The position numbers were made by a program, and so were the translations under genes. The notes beneath the pieces were generated by a model. The model was not told the DNA's origin. It was given only the letters and a program-made list of their open reading frames with translations, and did not search any database. A stretch of DNA of 64,000 bases from Lactifluus volemus (Eukaryota; Basidiomycota; Agaricomycetes; Russulales; Russulaceae): contig WTXI01000031.1 in assembly GCA_022376515.1 (NCBI GenBank), positions 248,001-312,000 of the forward strand. The letters run 5' to 3'. Every line of letters begins with the position of its first letter. Positions within the stretch are counted from its first letter, which is position 1. Shown one piece after another: positions 1 to 11,242 of this stretch.

Positions 1-624
1 TTCAGGCAACAAGGCCCGAAACACGCGGCCACCCCGATGATCAGGCCTGTCAGTGCTGGAGGTTTGTCTCCCTTTTTGATCCCAGGATCTCACGTTCCAA
101 GCTGACTACTGGCACGATATCCATGCCCTCCGTCGTCGTCGTCGTCGTCGTCGTTGTTCAGGTGCCGCCGCCGCCTGCGCTTAGCGAGCCCGATATTCAC
201 TAAGCCAACATCATGGTCGCGATCCCTCTCCGAGTCCTATCGTCCAAGGATGGTGGGTGGCTTACAACGAAGGGCTTGAAAAATGCTTGGAATGCGATAC
301 ACACTCTCGTTAAGGCTTCATTTATGCCTCATTAAGGCCTCATTCCTAGCCACATCCACTTGGCCACAAAGCAAAATACATGACCGCTTTAATGACTACT
401 AGTAAGCCATGGTGCTTGGAAATGGAAGTCACATCTCTTGCCCCTTGTGCCAGTGGACGTTGTGAGTTCGCAGCCCTTGTTAGCTTACCCGTACTACATA
501 CAGTACTTCTCGAACGCATACACCCACATCGGCGTATGTGGGCAGTACCCTTGGAAAGAAATCCGTTCCAGACTGTTCGCAATCGAATTTACCCAAGACC
601 GATGCCACTGTGTATAACCCACGA
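1..624. other. 3' flank of GTPase copy 1, duplicated DNA
   Basis: No gene recognised. Bases about 1-135 recur, diverged, at about 3050-3180. Bases about 210-345 and 485-640 recur at about 5970-6212, downstream of GTPase copy 2. This places the left edge of the window inside the tandemly duplicated array. A GTC trinucleotide run lies at about 130-155. Confidence 0.7.
130..155. repeat. GTC trinucleotide microsatellite
   Basis: About seven or eight consecutive GTC units. Not inside a recognised gene; the corresponding position in the duplicate near 3175 lacks the run, so it expanded or was lost after duplication. Confidence 0.85.
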
Positions 625-2604
625 CTAAACAGAGCCTACCACCACTCCCACAACCCGAGCGACGGACATACCCCCAGCTCCCGCTGCACTCCCAGCTACC
701 GCCGCGCCACCAGCCATCACCGCGCCCGCACTGGCAACCGTCAAAATACCAACGCCTTTGATGAACTTCCTTCTGTCCTCACACAACTGGTCAATAACGG
801 CTTGGATGTTCTTCTGCAACAATTGGAGTTCGTCCGCCCACTGCCATGTGGGATCTCCCTCCGTAATAACGGCTTCCCGCGCTCCCTCAATAAAGCGAGC
901 TACAGCATTTGCACGAGGCCCATTGAAGTCTGCAAAGTTGTAGCCTGCTATGTTGAGACCCATGTCAATCTCTGCCTTGAAGGACACCAGCACATCGTTA
1001 CGTATATTCTGAATTTGTCTCAAAAACGGAAGAGACAACGCGGAATCGAGTTTTTTAACGAGATCGGCACGCTTTCGTTTGTAGACTTCTTGATGATACC
1101 GCTTCGCCTCGCGATCGTACCGTGCTGCAGGACTTTGTTTCGGTTTGTGTACGCACGAAAGGATAAAATATCCACGCACAGAGAGCTTGGGACCGCAAGG
1201 CGCGCATCATCACGCCAAATCCGCCTGCTTTGATTTGGCACTTCTCTGGCTTGGCCTGGTCGTTGAACTCTCTAAATGTGCCCTCCGAAATCTCGTCGCA
1301 TCTGAATTGTGCAAGTAGCTCTTGCTGCATTGGCAAATCAAGATCCTTGTTCATTCGAACTTGTTCCTTAAAGGCGCAACAACGTCAGAAATTGGTGAGC
1401 GCTGGATACTTAACACAATCTTACCCAGATGTCCTTCATATAGAATGCGATGCCGTCTGCCGGAATGCGCTTGTGATACGCGGGCTTGAACACAAAGTCG
1501 TTCCTTGATTTATCCGTGAAGCGACCACGGAGCGTCCGGACATCTGACTCAAACTTCTTATCAGGGAAGAACTTGTGAGGTAGTGCTGTGAACGAAAGGT
1601 CAAAATAGTCCTTCAATTTCCGGTCTTTTAGTCCAGCTGGTTTTGAGAGAGTATCCCAAATGCGCTGCATATCCGCAGTCAACGTTTCTCGGAGGTTTGC
1701 GAGCGGTGTCCTTCCAAGGTGGTCACGGATAACAAAAAGAAGAAGTGTGCGTGGATTTGCACTAGGACATGGCATGTCAGCAGTGAGAAAAAAAATGATG
1801 AACAATCCTACTTCTTTTGTGACTTGTGCCCAAATAGCGCAAGATTGACTTCGAAAACGGTCTTTAGAAGGCCCATGTTGGCAGCTTGATATAAACCGAC
1901 TTGATGCTCCAATAAGTTGACAATCAGAACCTGTGATGATGCGAGAGAGAAAAGTGCAGATTTCCGTTCAAAATCCTTGCAAAAAACTAGTTCAGATGAC
2001 ATGGGCTGGCTGTATTCAAAAAACATACCTTATCTTCGCCACGCTCGCGACCATCTGTACCCTCTACGTCCATTACAAGGATGTTCTTATCCCGATCCCG
2101 ACACATCCAAATGCCTGGAAATGAAAGGGTTATTCCGAATAATTTAGAAAGACTGCAACAGGGATGCGGCACGGTGCAAGTGGCCATGAGGCACTCACGA
2201 GTGCGAAAACCAAAGTCAGAGAATTGGCTGCCATGGCGGCAGAGAAGTTCGTGAAAAGGGATCTTACTTACCCTTGGTTGTCTGTTGACGCTTCGAATCA
2301 TCCATGACATCAAAATTTGTGCCAAATAGTTGGTTGAGGAGGGTACCTATTTGAAGAGTTGACGCCTGTGCTCGAAATTTTGGAAGGACGCATACTTTTC
2401 CCGGTCGACTGCGAACCGAACACTGCGACAAGGTTGTAGTACAAGCCTACATTACGCAAACCCCAAGCTGAAATTTGGTTGTTTAAGTTGGGCCTAGAAA
2501 GGTATCTTCACTAAATCGAAGCATAATACACACATGCAGGCATACGTGAACTGCTTTGCATCATCAATTAGCTGAAGCCGGTCAAAAGTAGTGCTAGTGG
2601 ACAT
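625..2604 (-). CDS. Short SEY1/RHD3-like GTPase, copy 1
   Basis: Dynamin-superfamily GTPase of the SEY1/RHD3/atlastin type; full-length members fuse endoplasmic-reticulum membranes. Eight exons read on minus: 2604-2546, 2493-2396, 2346-2272, 2114-2029, 1975-1812, 1761-1425, 1366-1180, 1124-625. They sum to 1,506 nt (501 residues) with no internal stop. G1 is GSQSTGKST, its Ser codon split by intron 2; then TTKG, G3 [14 protein letters not shown], and G4 as FVIRD, the RD form of this family. A helical segment follows (SRYDREA, then EGDPTWQW). Full SEY1 is roughly 800 residues; here the distal helical bundle and usual membrane hairpin are missing, and a Gly/Ala/Val-rich hydrophobic tail of about 45 residues ends the protein. 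The start is the first ATG, about 70 nt below a TATA-like site. About 90% similar by eye to copy 2. Membrane location is inferred. Confidence 0.85.
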
Positions 2605-2673
2605 CGCGTTGTGAGTGTAGGTGCGTAAGAATGAGTACCTTTGAGGAGGGCGAAGGCGGTGTGGTGGTCAGGA

Positions 2674-2679
2674 TTATAA
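2674..2679 (-). promoter_or_regulatory. TATA-like element of GTPase copy 1
   Basis: TTATAA lies 70 nt upstream of the copy 1 start. Copies 2 and 3 have matching elements at 70 and 60 nt inside flanking sequence that is also similar between copies, which supports a retained core promoter. Confidence 0.45.
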
Positions 2680-3860
2680 GGGCAGGGAAAGCCCACTCCC
2701 TAGACCCTAGATTTCAAATTCACCGTCACTTCACAGGATCGGAGAGTGTAATTGATACTGCAGTAGTACGCGTGCGGCCAGGCGTGGTAGCGCGCTTGTT
2801 CCCATTTGTCAGGCTGTCGAAACACACCATCTGGCACTTGTCCGTGAACCCCCATTACTGGAATTCTTCTCAGCTCGGTTCCGGAGGAGAGGGAGGTTTC
2901 ATTATCCCACAAGCGGCCAGGTACTTTCCCATTGTGAAGGGCGGGTTGGGCGTTGCGCGCAGTTGAGCGTATTACGCATGCGCTCCAGGAAGTGAAGGGG
3001 TGATTTCTCTCATAGTAGGGTTTGAATCATAGAATCACAGAAGTTGCCTGTGTCTTCAAGTAACAAGCCCCGAAACACGCGGCCACCTTGATGGTCAGGG
3101 CTGAAGGTTTGTCTCCCTTTTTGATCTCAGAATCTCAAGTTCCAAGCCGACCACTGGCACGATACCCATGCCCCCTATGTGGAGACTCGCTTCCCGATTG
3201 ACACGTCAAAGCCTCGCTGGCCAAGGCCGCCCACTTGCGAGCCCCAAACACTAGGAAGTCGATCAGCAAAGGAGTAGATATGTGGAGCATTCCATCAAAA
3301 TTAGCACCTTGATTAGCCTGCCGACTACCATGGACGCAGACAACCGCATGACCGCCTTAGTCCCCACTAAACCGCAGGCCAAAGCTGAGTCACCTCCCAA
3401 CAAGTCTTATGCCACTGCTGGAAGGGCAGAAGGCCGGCTTGTGTTCCCTTTCACCTACATGCCAAAGTGGGCAGGATTTTGTCACCGATGCCGGACTCGA
3501 AACAACAGGCTCTATCATGTCCGTGCCGCGCTCGCGCTTAACAAAGCGCCACGTGACCGGCCCGGAGCTCAGCCGCGCGTCGGAAACCGGTTCCTACGAG
3601 CCTCTGGTCCCGCTCCTGCAACCGAAACCCGCTAGATGCCTGGTCACCGTATCAGATGAGTGATTGTACTGCGAAGATACCAGCCATCATCTGTAGGGAC
3701 ACTGGGTAACTAGTTTTTATTGTCTACTCTGCAGGTGGCAAGTGATTTTTTCCGCGTTGGAATTACCCGGGCCAAAGATAGCCGGAAAAAGGATGGGTGG
3801 ATTGAAAGATTACGCGGTTGGATTATCCAAGACCAACATCCAAGGCCGACATTCTAGACA
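2680..3860. other. Intergenic, contains duplicated flank
   Basis: About 3050-3180 is a diverged copy of bases 1-135, marking an internal boundary of the duplicated array. The rest holds only short open frames with no family resemblance. Confidence 0.6.
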
Positions 3861-4445
3861 CTAGACAGGACCCACCACGGCAGCGCACACAGCTCGAGCT
3901 ACCGCTGTTCCCCCAGCTGCTGCTGCACCCCGAGCTGCGGCGGCACCACCAGCAACCGCTGGGCCCATTCCTGTCCCTGCGCCCACGCTTGCCAGTGCTA
4001 TGATACAAATGCCTGTGGCTCCCGCGATCATCCCGGCCTTCTTTCTGTTTTCCCCCAACTGGTCTATAGCCGCCTGGATATCTTTTTTCAACAGCCGGTG
4101 TTCGTCCTCCCACTTCCATATGGGATCTCCTTCCGTAACAACTGCCTCCAGCGCTCCAATAATAAAGCGGGTTACAGCATTTGCATGAGGTTTATCATGA
4201 TTGACATCTGAAAACCTGAGGTTGTAGCCTGCTAAATTGACCCCCGCATTGATCTCTGCCTTGAAGGATCTTAGCGCATCATCTCGTAAATTTTTTATTT
4301 GCCCCAAAAACAGAGGAGATAACGTGGAATCGAGTCTTCCAATGAGACCGGCACGCTTTTGTTTGTAGATTCCTTGGCGGTACCGCGACGCCTCGCGATC
4401 GTACCGCACTGCAAGACTTTATCAGCTTTGTGTACGCACAACACC
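3861..4445 (-). pseudogene. Relic A: last exon of a GTPase copy
   Basis: A clean copy of the final exon of the short SEY1-like family (4408-3861) with a normal AG acceptor and about 35 nt of the preceding intron (similar wording to introns of copies 1-2 up to about 4445). Upstream of that the similarity stops: the G domain and all earlier exons are missing. The exon is open for about 180 residues, from the RYDREAS motif through EGDPIWKWEDE to a long Ala/Gly-rich hydrophobic tail with many small-residue GxxxG/A spacings, longer than in any other copy. It is a 5'-truncated duplicate; alone it cannot encode a GTPase. Whether it is transcribed or spliced to something else cannot be told. Confidence 0.8.
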
Positions 4446-6277
4446 CACGTGGCGTGGCCCGCTGAAGCCCATCGAGTGGTCGACTTGACATGTCCGAGAG
4501 TGCGATCGTACCCCAAAATGCGTCATCATTGCGTGCTCGTTCGCTTGTGCCGACTGGATCACCCAGGAGGCTAATAGACTGTGAGGGTGTCTCTCTTTGA
4601 GCTGTCCGCAAAGTTGTTGTCTTGCCGTTCTGCATGTGAGAAAGGACATAAAGATAGCGGGCAAGTAGACGTAAGTCTATTAGTTACATTCAAGTTCTTT
4701 CTATATCCCACTGCTCCCGCCACTCCCACCTGCTCCGGGAGCGGTGGAAACTGTGGGAGCAGCAGGAGTGATGGGAGAATCAGCAACGAGCACATCATCC
4801 GAGTGGACCGTCCTCATTCTCGAGCCACTCCACCACTCCACGCTTATCATCGTAATGGTCCATTGGAATAGTATTTGTGACAATGTAGGCCTCCGCTGTT
4901 GTAGTCGTGAGTTCACCACGAATGCTCCGCGCGCAGGTCGCCCAGTGTTGAATATGTTGAACTGGAGTCGTAAACCGCACATAGGGTGATGTGATTCCTA
5001 AGCAACTGCGAAGTCTAAGCGCAGTTGTGCCAGTTGGTACGCGTGAGTTCATCGACGTTCGCGAGTGAAAACGTTAGGCTCCGTCTACTAGGCCTTCGAA
5101 TTTCAGATCTTTGTGCGTGCCGGTGGTGGAACAATGAGCTCACGTGGGAGCGGGATCATAAAATGCACCTGTCGCTGTGATGATCGTGAGCACACACTGC
5201 TCTATTGTCACAAAGGCATCTTGTAGCAGGCCCCACCATCCAATGGTAGAGACACGGTGCACAGTAGTGATGCAGTACCGGTAGCACGCGGTCCGACACA
5301 CGCTTCATCCCGTGGAGTGGTTTCAGAGCATGATGTGACGGGTGTTTAGTATACCAGTTGACGAAAAACGGTCAGATGGCAGTAGAGCAGGATGACAATT
5401 TGGGACGGTGCAACAGGTGGTAGAGAAGAGGTGTGGTTGTGTGATATGAGATTTTGAAGGATGGAAGGGCATGTGGTATGGGTTTTCCAAAGAGTAGTCT
5501 CAGCCGTCTGATCAAAACTTGTGTGCGCAGTCCTATTGGAAGCACCATAAACCGTGTCTCAGGCTGGGAAGTCGTCAAATTACACACCTTGACTTCTGGA
5601 TGATCTGGGGAAACATCACCGAATGAGACCATGCGGCACCCAAAGTCCACTGTATATGCGTACTCTCAACTAAGAGGCGAGAGACTTGACCTGAGAGAAC
5701 GACAGGAGAGAAAAATCCGTTCACAGGTGACTTTATCCGAGGTTGCTCATGTAATCAGATGGAAATTCTCTGAAGTACAGAAGCATGAAACCAGTGGGGG
5801 GAACAAGGCGTGGGCACGCGTTAGGGAGGAATTGCCGGCTGGGGGCATGAGGGAAGGGGGGCAATCAAACGCCAGCAGAAGGGGGGAGGGGCGCTGTAGC
5901 GGCTCCACATGCGCAGGCACGCGCATTTGCCGCAGCGGATGTCGCATCGGGTTTAGCTCGCTTACCCGATCGCTTCCCTCCGTCATGATCACGATCCCTC
6001 TCCTATCGTCTAAGGATGGTTGGTGGTAAGGAAGGGGTTGAAACGCGCTTGGAACGGGATACTACATACAGTACTTCTCGAACGCATACACTAGCACACA
6101 CATCAGCGTATGTGAGCAGTACCGTTGGAAAGAAATCCGTTCCAGACTGTTCGCAATTGAATTTACCCAAGACCGATGCCACTGTATATAACTCACGACT
6201 AAACAGAGCCTAACACCGCTCCCACAGCCCGAGCGACACCCCCAGCTGCCGCTGCATTCCCAGCTACTGCCGCGCCC
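4446..6277. other. Intergenic between relic A and copy 2
   Basis: About 5970-6212 is a diverged copy of the 3' flank of GTPase copy 1 (210-640), so it belongs to the duplicated unit. Between 4446 and 5970 I see only short, unconvincing frames. Confidence 0.55.
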
Positions 6278-8277
6278 TCAGCTACCCGTCGCGGCACTAG
6301 CCATCACCGCGCCCACACTGACAGCCGTCAAAATCCCAACGCCTATGATGACCTTCCTTCTGTCCTCACACAACTGGTCAATAACTGCTTGGATGTCCTT
6401 CTTCAACAATTGGAGTTCGTCCGCCCACTGCCATGTGGGATCTCCCTCCGTAATAACGGCTTCCCGCGCTTCGTCAATAAAGCGAGCTACAGCATTCTCA
6501 CAAGGCCCATTGAAGTCTGCAAAATTGTAGCCTGCTATGTTGAGACCCATGTCAATCTCTGCCTTGAAGGACACCAGCACATCGTTATGTATGTTCTGAA
6601 TTTGCCTAAAAAACGGAAGAGACAGCGTGGAATCGAGTCTCTCAACGAGATCGGCACGCTTTCGTTTGTAGATTTCTTGATGATACCGCTCCGCCTCGCG
6701 ATCGTACCGTGCTGTAGGACTTTGTTTCGGTTTGGTGTACGCACGAAAGGATACAATATCCACGCACAGAGAGCTTGGGACCGCCAGGCGCGCATCATCA
6801 CGCCGAATCCGCTGATGACTTTGCCTGCCATGATTTGGCACTTCTCTGGCTTGGCCTGGTCGTTGAACTCTGCCAGCGCGCCCGCAGAAATCTCGTCGCA
6901 TCTGGAATGCGCAAGTAGCTCTTGTTGCATTGGCAAGTCAAGATCCTTGTTCCTTTGAACTTGTTCCTTAAAGACGTAACGACGTCAGAAATCGGTGAGC
7001 GCTGGATACTTGGCACGATCTTACCCAGATGTCTTTCATATAGAACGCGATACCGTCTGCCGGAATACGCTTGTGATACGCGGGCTTGAACACAAAGTCG
7101 TTCCTTGATTTATCCGTGAAGCAACTCCGGAGCACCCGGACATCTGACTCAAACTCCTTAGCAGCGAAGAACTTGTGAGGTAGTGCCGTGAACGAAAGGT
7201 CAAAATAGTCCTTCAATTTCCGGTCTTTCAGTTCCGCTGGTTTTGAGAGAGTATCCCAAATGTGCTGCATATCCGCAGTCAACATTTCTTGGAGGTTTGC
7301 GAACGGTGTCGTTCCAATATGGTCACGGATAACAAAAAGAAGAAGTGTACGTGGATTTGCACTAGGACATGACAGATGAGTGGTCAGAAAAGAAATAATG
7401 AACAATCCTACTTCTCTTGTGACTTGTGCCCAAATAGCGCAAGATTGACTTCGAACACGGTCTTTAGAAGGCCAATGTTGGCACCTTGATGCAAACCGAC
7501 TTGATGATCCCACAAGTTAATAATCAAAACCTCTGATGATGCGAGAGAGAAAAGTGCAGATTTCCGTTCAAAGTCCTTGCAAGAAACTAGTTCAGATGAC
7601 ATGGGCTGTGTATTCAAAAGACATACCTTATCTTCGCCACGCTCGCGACCATCTGTACCCTCTACGTCCATTACAAGGATGTTCTTATCCCGATCCCGAC
7701 ACATCCAAATGCCTGGAAATGGAAGGGTTATTCCGAATAATTGAGAAAGGCTGCAACAGGGATGCGGCACGGTGCAAGTGGCCATGAGGCACTCACGAGT
7801 GCGAAAACCAAAGTCAGAGAATTGGCGGCTGTGGCGGCAGAGAAGTTCGTGAAAAGGGATAGTACTTACCCTTGGTTGTCTGTTGACGCTTCGAATTATC
7901 CATGACGTCAAAATTTGTGCCAAATAGTTGGTTGAGGAGGGTACCTATTTGAAGAGTTGACGCCTGTGCTCGAAATTTTGGAAGGACGCATACTTTTCCC
8001 GGTTGATTGCGAACCGAATACAGCGACAAGGTTGTAGTCGAAGCCTGCATTACGCAGACCCCAAGCTGAAATTTGGTCGCTCAAGTTGGGCCTAGGAAGT
8101 GATCCTTAATAGATGGAGGTGATAGAAGTGCGATAGAAGCATGCCGCCATACGTGAACCGCTTTTTATCGTCAATCAAGTGAAGTCGGTCAAACGTACGT
8201 TGACCGTTGACTGTGGGTTTCAAAGGGGAACGTATAGAAAGTGCACCATTGGATGCTAATACGTGTGGTGTGGACAT
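6278..8277 (-). CDS. Short SEY1/RHD3-like GTPase, copy 2
   Basis: Closest relative of copy 1 (exon sizes are mostly identical). Eight exons: 8277-8153, 8091-7994, 7944-7870, 7712-7627, 7575-7412, 7361-7025, 6966-6768, 6711-6278, together 1,518 nt (505 residues), open throughout. G1 GSQSTGKST is split by intron 2, G3 [15 protein letters not shown]4 FVIRD. The N-terminus is about 22 residues longer than in copy 1 and resembles that of copy 4. Exon 7 carries four extra codons. An earlier in-frame stop shortens the C-terminal tail to about 24 mostly small hydrophobic residues, where copy 1 has about 45. Flanks on both sides match copy 1, so the two are a tandem duplication with a spacing of about 5.65 kb. 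Likely functional; cellular role inferred only from the family. Confidence 0.85.
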
Positions 8278-8346
8278 TCTGCAGTGAGTGTACGAGTGTA
8301 AGGTTGAGTAGGGTCGAGGGGGTTGAAAGCCGTACAGTGGTCAGGG

Positions 8347-8352
8347 TTATAT
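8347..8352 (-). promoter_or_regulatory. TATA-like element of GTPase copy 2
   Basis: ATATAA on the minus strand, 70 nt upstream of the copy 2 start; same position as the element of copy 1. Confidence 0.4.
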
Positions 8353-9034
8353 GTGAAGGGAGAGCACACTAGTCTCACGTTGTAGTAGCGTGGAACAACC
8401 CCCAACGTCACAGGGGCGGTGGGTAAACTGACTGGAGTGTCGCCTAAATAGAATTCTAAATTGTGATTCTGTTACTGACTTGCCAGAAAATGACCGTAGT
8501 TACGCACTTAAGTTGATGACAAGAGGCGTTACCTTTTAACCAGCTTACATCCAACTTGCAAGGCGTAATCGGAACAAGCAAGCCAGGAAAGGGGAGATGA
8601 AATATGCGTATGAGCGATATGGGTGTGCGTGAGTGCCAGCACACCAATCACCTACATCGTATTGCTCATACACACTTCATCTCTCTTGTCCGCAAGCTGA
8701 CCAACCAACTGAAGATGGCCAAAGGTTGCCTTGACTGATCGAAATGCGCTCCGTCTTATGGAGAGTCTGGAGACGGAGCTGGTACGAGATCGATGGTGGT
8801 GGAGAAATGACAGATCCGATCAGAGGGCGGAAAAGCAGGGTAGAAATTTAGTGTTGCAACCTGTTCCAGTGTTTACCTGTCATGTGGCGAAGAGAAGATG
8901 CGTGTAGTGCGACTTGAGGGAAGGAAGAGGAGAACATGTCCGGTGGATCGCCGCCAATCGCCGCGCTGGGGCGCGTGCAGTGAGGGCCGACGGACCGGAA
9001 CATTTCCATCACTCTCACCGCCCGACGCCCCCTG
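8353..9034. other. Intergenic upstream of GTPase copy 2
   Basis: Bases about 8336-8440 resemble about 11220-11340 upstream of copy 3, a shared promoter region. Nothing recognisable in the remainder. Confidence 0.5.
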
Positions 9035-9165
9035 ATGTCAAAATACCAATACCTGTAGCCCCTACGATCATAGCAGCTTTCTCTCTGTCCCACATAGTTG
9101 GTCAATAACAGCCCGGATAGCAATTAGAGTTCGTCGCGCCGCCATGTGGGGTTCTCCCTCCAATA
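9035..9165 (-). pseudogene. Relic B: decayed C-terminal fragment of a GTPase copy
   Basis: About 130 bases align by eye with the end of the last exon of copies 1 and 2 (the part coding EGDPTWQW to the tail), with scattered substitutions and several small indels that break the frame. No other exon is detectable. It is the oldest-looking remnant in the array and shows that at least six copies have existed here. Confidence 0.65.
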
Positions 9166-9306
9166 CCCCAGGCCCTTCCCTTAAAAAGGAATCCATTCAC
9201 AGACGAAAGACTGGTGGTACGGTACGAGACACAATCTAAGTCACACAAAACAACTACCGTGGTGCCCCGAGCTAACGTCGAGCTACCGGTTACCACCGCG
9301 CCCTAG

Positions 9307-11177
9307 CTACAGACCAAACAGGAGCCCTATGCCTACTGCCGTCAGGACTCTTATCCCAGCGTTGTGTCTGTCCTTCCTGAACTGGTCAGCAACTGCCCGA
9401 CTCTCTTTCTGTAACAGGTTGAGTTGCTCCTCCCACTTCCATGTAGGGTCTCCCTCAATAACAACTGCCTCCCGCGCTCCATTAATAAAGAGGTCTACAG
9501 CACATGCGCGAATTTTTCTGATATTTGCAAAATTAAAGCCTGCTATATTGAAATTGTCATCAATTTCTGCCTTCATGAACGCTAGCGCAGATTGATGTAA
9601 ATTCCTCAGTTGCCCCAAAAACAGAGGAGACAAAGTAGAATCGAGTCTTCCAATAAGATCGGCACGCTTTCGTTCGTAGACTCCTTGGTGGTACCGCGAC
9701 GCTTCACGATCGTATCGCGCTGTGTGACTTTATCAGTTTCAAAGTACACAGAGACTAAAAAAACATCCACCTACACAGGGCTTGTGAACGCCAGGCGCGC
9801 ATCATCTCGCCAAGCCCCTTGATAACCAGGCCTGCTTCAATTGGCTGCTTCTGCTGCTTGACCTTGTCGTCAAACTCTCCCAGAGCACCCAAAAAGATCT
9901 CATCGCATTTGAATTGCGCAACCAACTCTTGCTGGGTTGGCAGGTCAAGGTCCTTATTTGACTGCACTTGTTCCTGAAGGATGTAACAACATCAGCGGTC
10001 TTCGAGCGCCAGGACTCCTAGCGTGATCTCACCCAGATGCGCTGCATATAGAGTGAAATGCCATCTGCCGGAACGCGCTTATGGTACATGGGCTTAAACA
10101 CAAAGTCGTTCCTTGATTTATCTGTGAAGCGACCACGGAGTGTCCGGACATCTGACTCGAATTTCTGGGCAGCTAGGATCTTGTGTGGTAGTGCCGTAAA
10201 CGAAAGGTCAAAGTAGTCGGTCAATTTACGATCTTCCAGTTCCGCTGGTTTCGAGAGAGTATCCCAAATGCGCTGCAAATCAGCAGTCAACGTTGCTTGA
10301 AGGGTTGCGAATGGTGTCGTTTCGATGTAGTCACGGATGACAATGAAAAGCAACGTGCGTTGATTTGCACTGGGGCATGGTACATTAACGGACAGGAAGG
10401 AATAATGAACTGCCCTACCACTCTTGTGACTTGTTCCCAAATAACCCGAGATTGACTTCGAACACGGTCTTGAGAAGGCCCATGTTGGCGCCATGATACA
10501 AACCAACTTGATTGTCCCATAAGTTGAAAATTAGAACCTCTGACGATGCGAGAGAGAACACCGCAGATTTTCGTTCAAAGTCCTTAGAAATAGTCAGACA
10601 ATATGCGCAGCCTAAGTTCAGGCATACCTTGTCCTCGCCACGCTCGCGGCCATCTGTACCCTCCACGTCCATTACAAGGATGTTCATATCCCGAGCTCGA
10701 CACATCCAGATACCTGAACAGGGAAGGATGGCCATGATAAGTACTTGTTCTAAATAATTGATTACAACGACAAGGGTTGCCGCAGGGGTGGGGCACGGTG
10801 GCCATGAGGCATCATGGTGCGAGAACAAGCAGAGAAGTTCATGAAAAGGAATACTACTTACCCTTGGTTGTCTGTTGCCGTTTCGAGTTATCCATGACAT
10901 CGAAATTAGATGGTTGAGAAGGGTGCCTGTTTGAAGAGTTGATGCCTATTCTCGAAGATTTGGAAGAAAGTGTACTTTTCCCGGTTGACTGCGAACCGAT
11001 CACGGCAACAAGGTTGTAGTCGAACCCTGCATTGAGCAGACCCCAGGTTGAAAATTTGTCGCTCAAGTTGGGCCTAGGAAGGGTCCTCAGTCGACCGAAG
11101 TACGATAGGTGCGTGCAGACATACGTGAACCGCTTTTTATCGTCAATCAACTGAAGCCGGTCAAAAGTCGAGGACAT
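9307..11177 (-). CDS. Short SEY1/RHD3-like GTPase, copy 3 (altered P-loop intron)
   Basis: Third array member. Exons: 11177-11125, 11073-10976, 10926-10862, 10713-10628, 10582-10419, 10369-10033, 9973-9775, 9719-9307. Exon 3 is 65 nt where the other copies have 75, so canonical splicing of intron 2 (10975-10927, 49 nt) shifts the frame. Retaining that intron restores it: 49 minus 10 is 39 nt, 13 codons. The base changes at the old donor make the read-through P-loop GSQSTGKST intact, followed by a Ser-rich insert before NFDVMD. Total with the intron retained is 1,464 nt (487 residues). G3 is [15 protein letters not shown]4 VIRD. The C-terminal tail is only about 18 residues, ending in a Leu/Ile/Gly-rich stretch. 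It may be functional with a remodelled switch-I region, or a recent pseudogene. Confidence 0.7.
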
Positions 11178-11236
11178 TGCGCGGTGAGTGTACCAAAGTA
11201 GGCTGCGTTGAGGGGGTAAGCTGCACGATGAACAGG

Positions 11237-11242
11237 TTATAA
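11237..11242 (-). promoter_or_regulatory. TATA-like element of GTPase copy 3
   Basis: TTATAA, 60 nt upstream of the copy 3 start, embedded in sequence similar to the copy 2 promoter. Confidence 0.4.

Noticed and set aside
2631..2966. 111-codon plus frame upstream of GTPase copy 1
   Set aside because: Falls in the promoter region that is shared with copies 2 and 3, where no equivalent frame is kept.
8120..8153. Loss of the first intron donor in GTPase copy 2
   Set aside because: The true donor is the upstream GTATG after TTCAC, present in all copies and giving the conserved FTPNLS junction; the apparent donor loss came from picking a later GT in copy 1.
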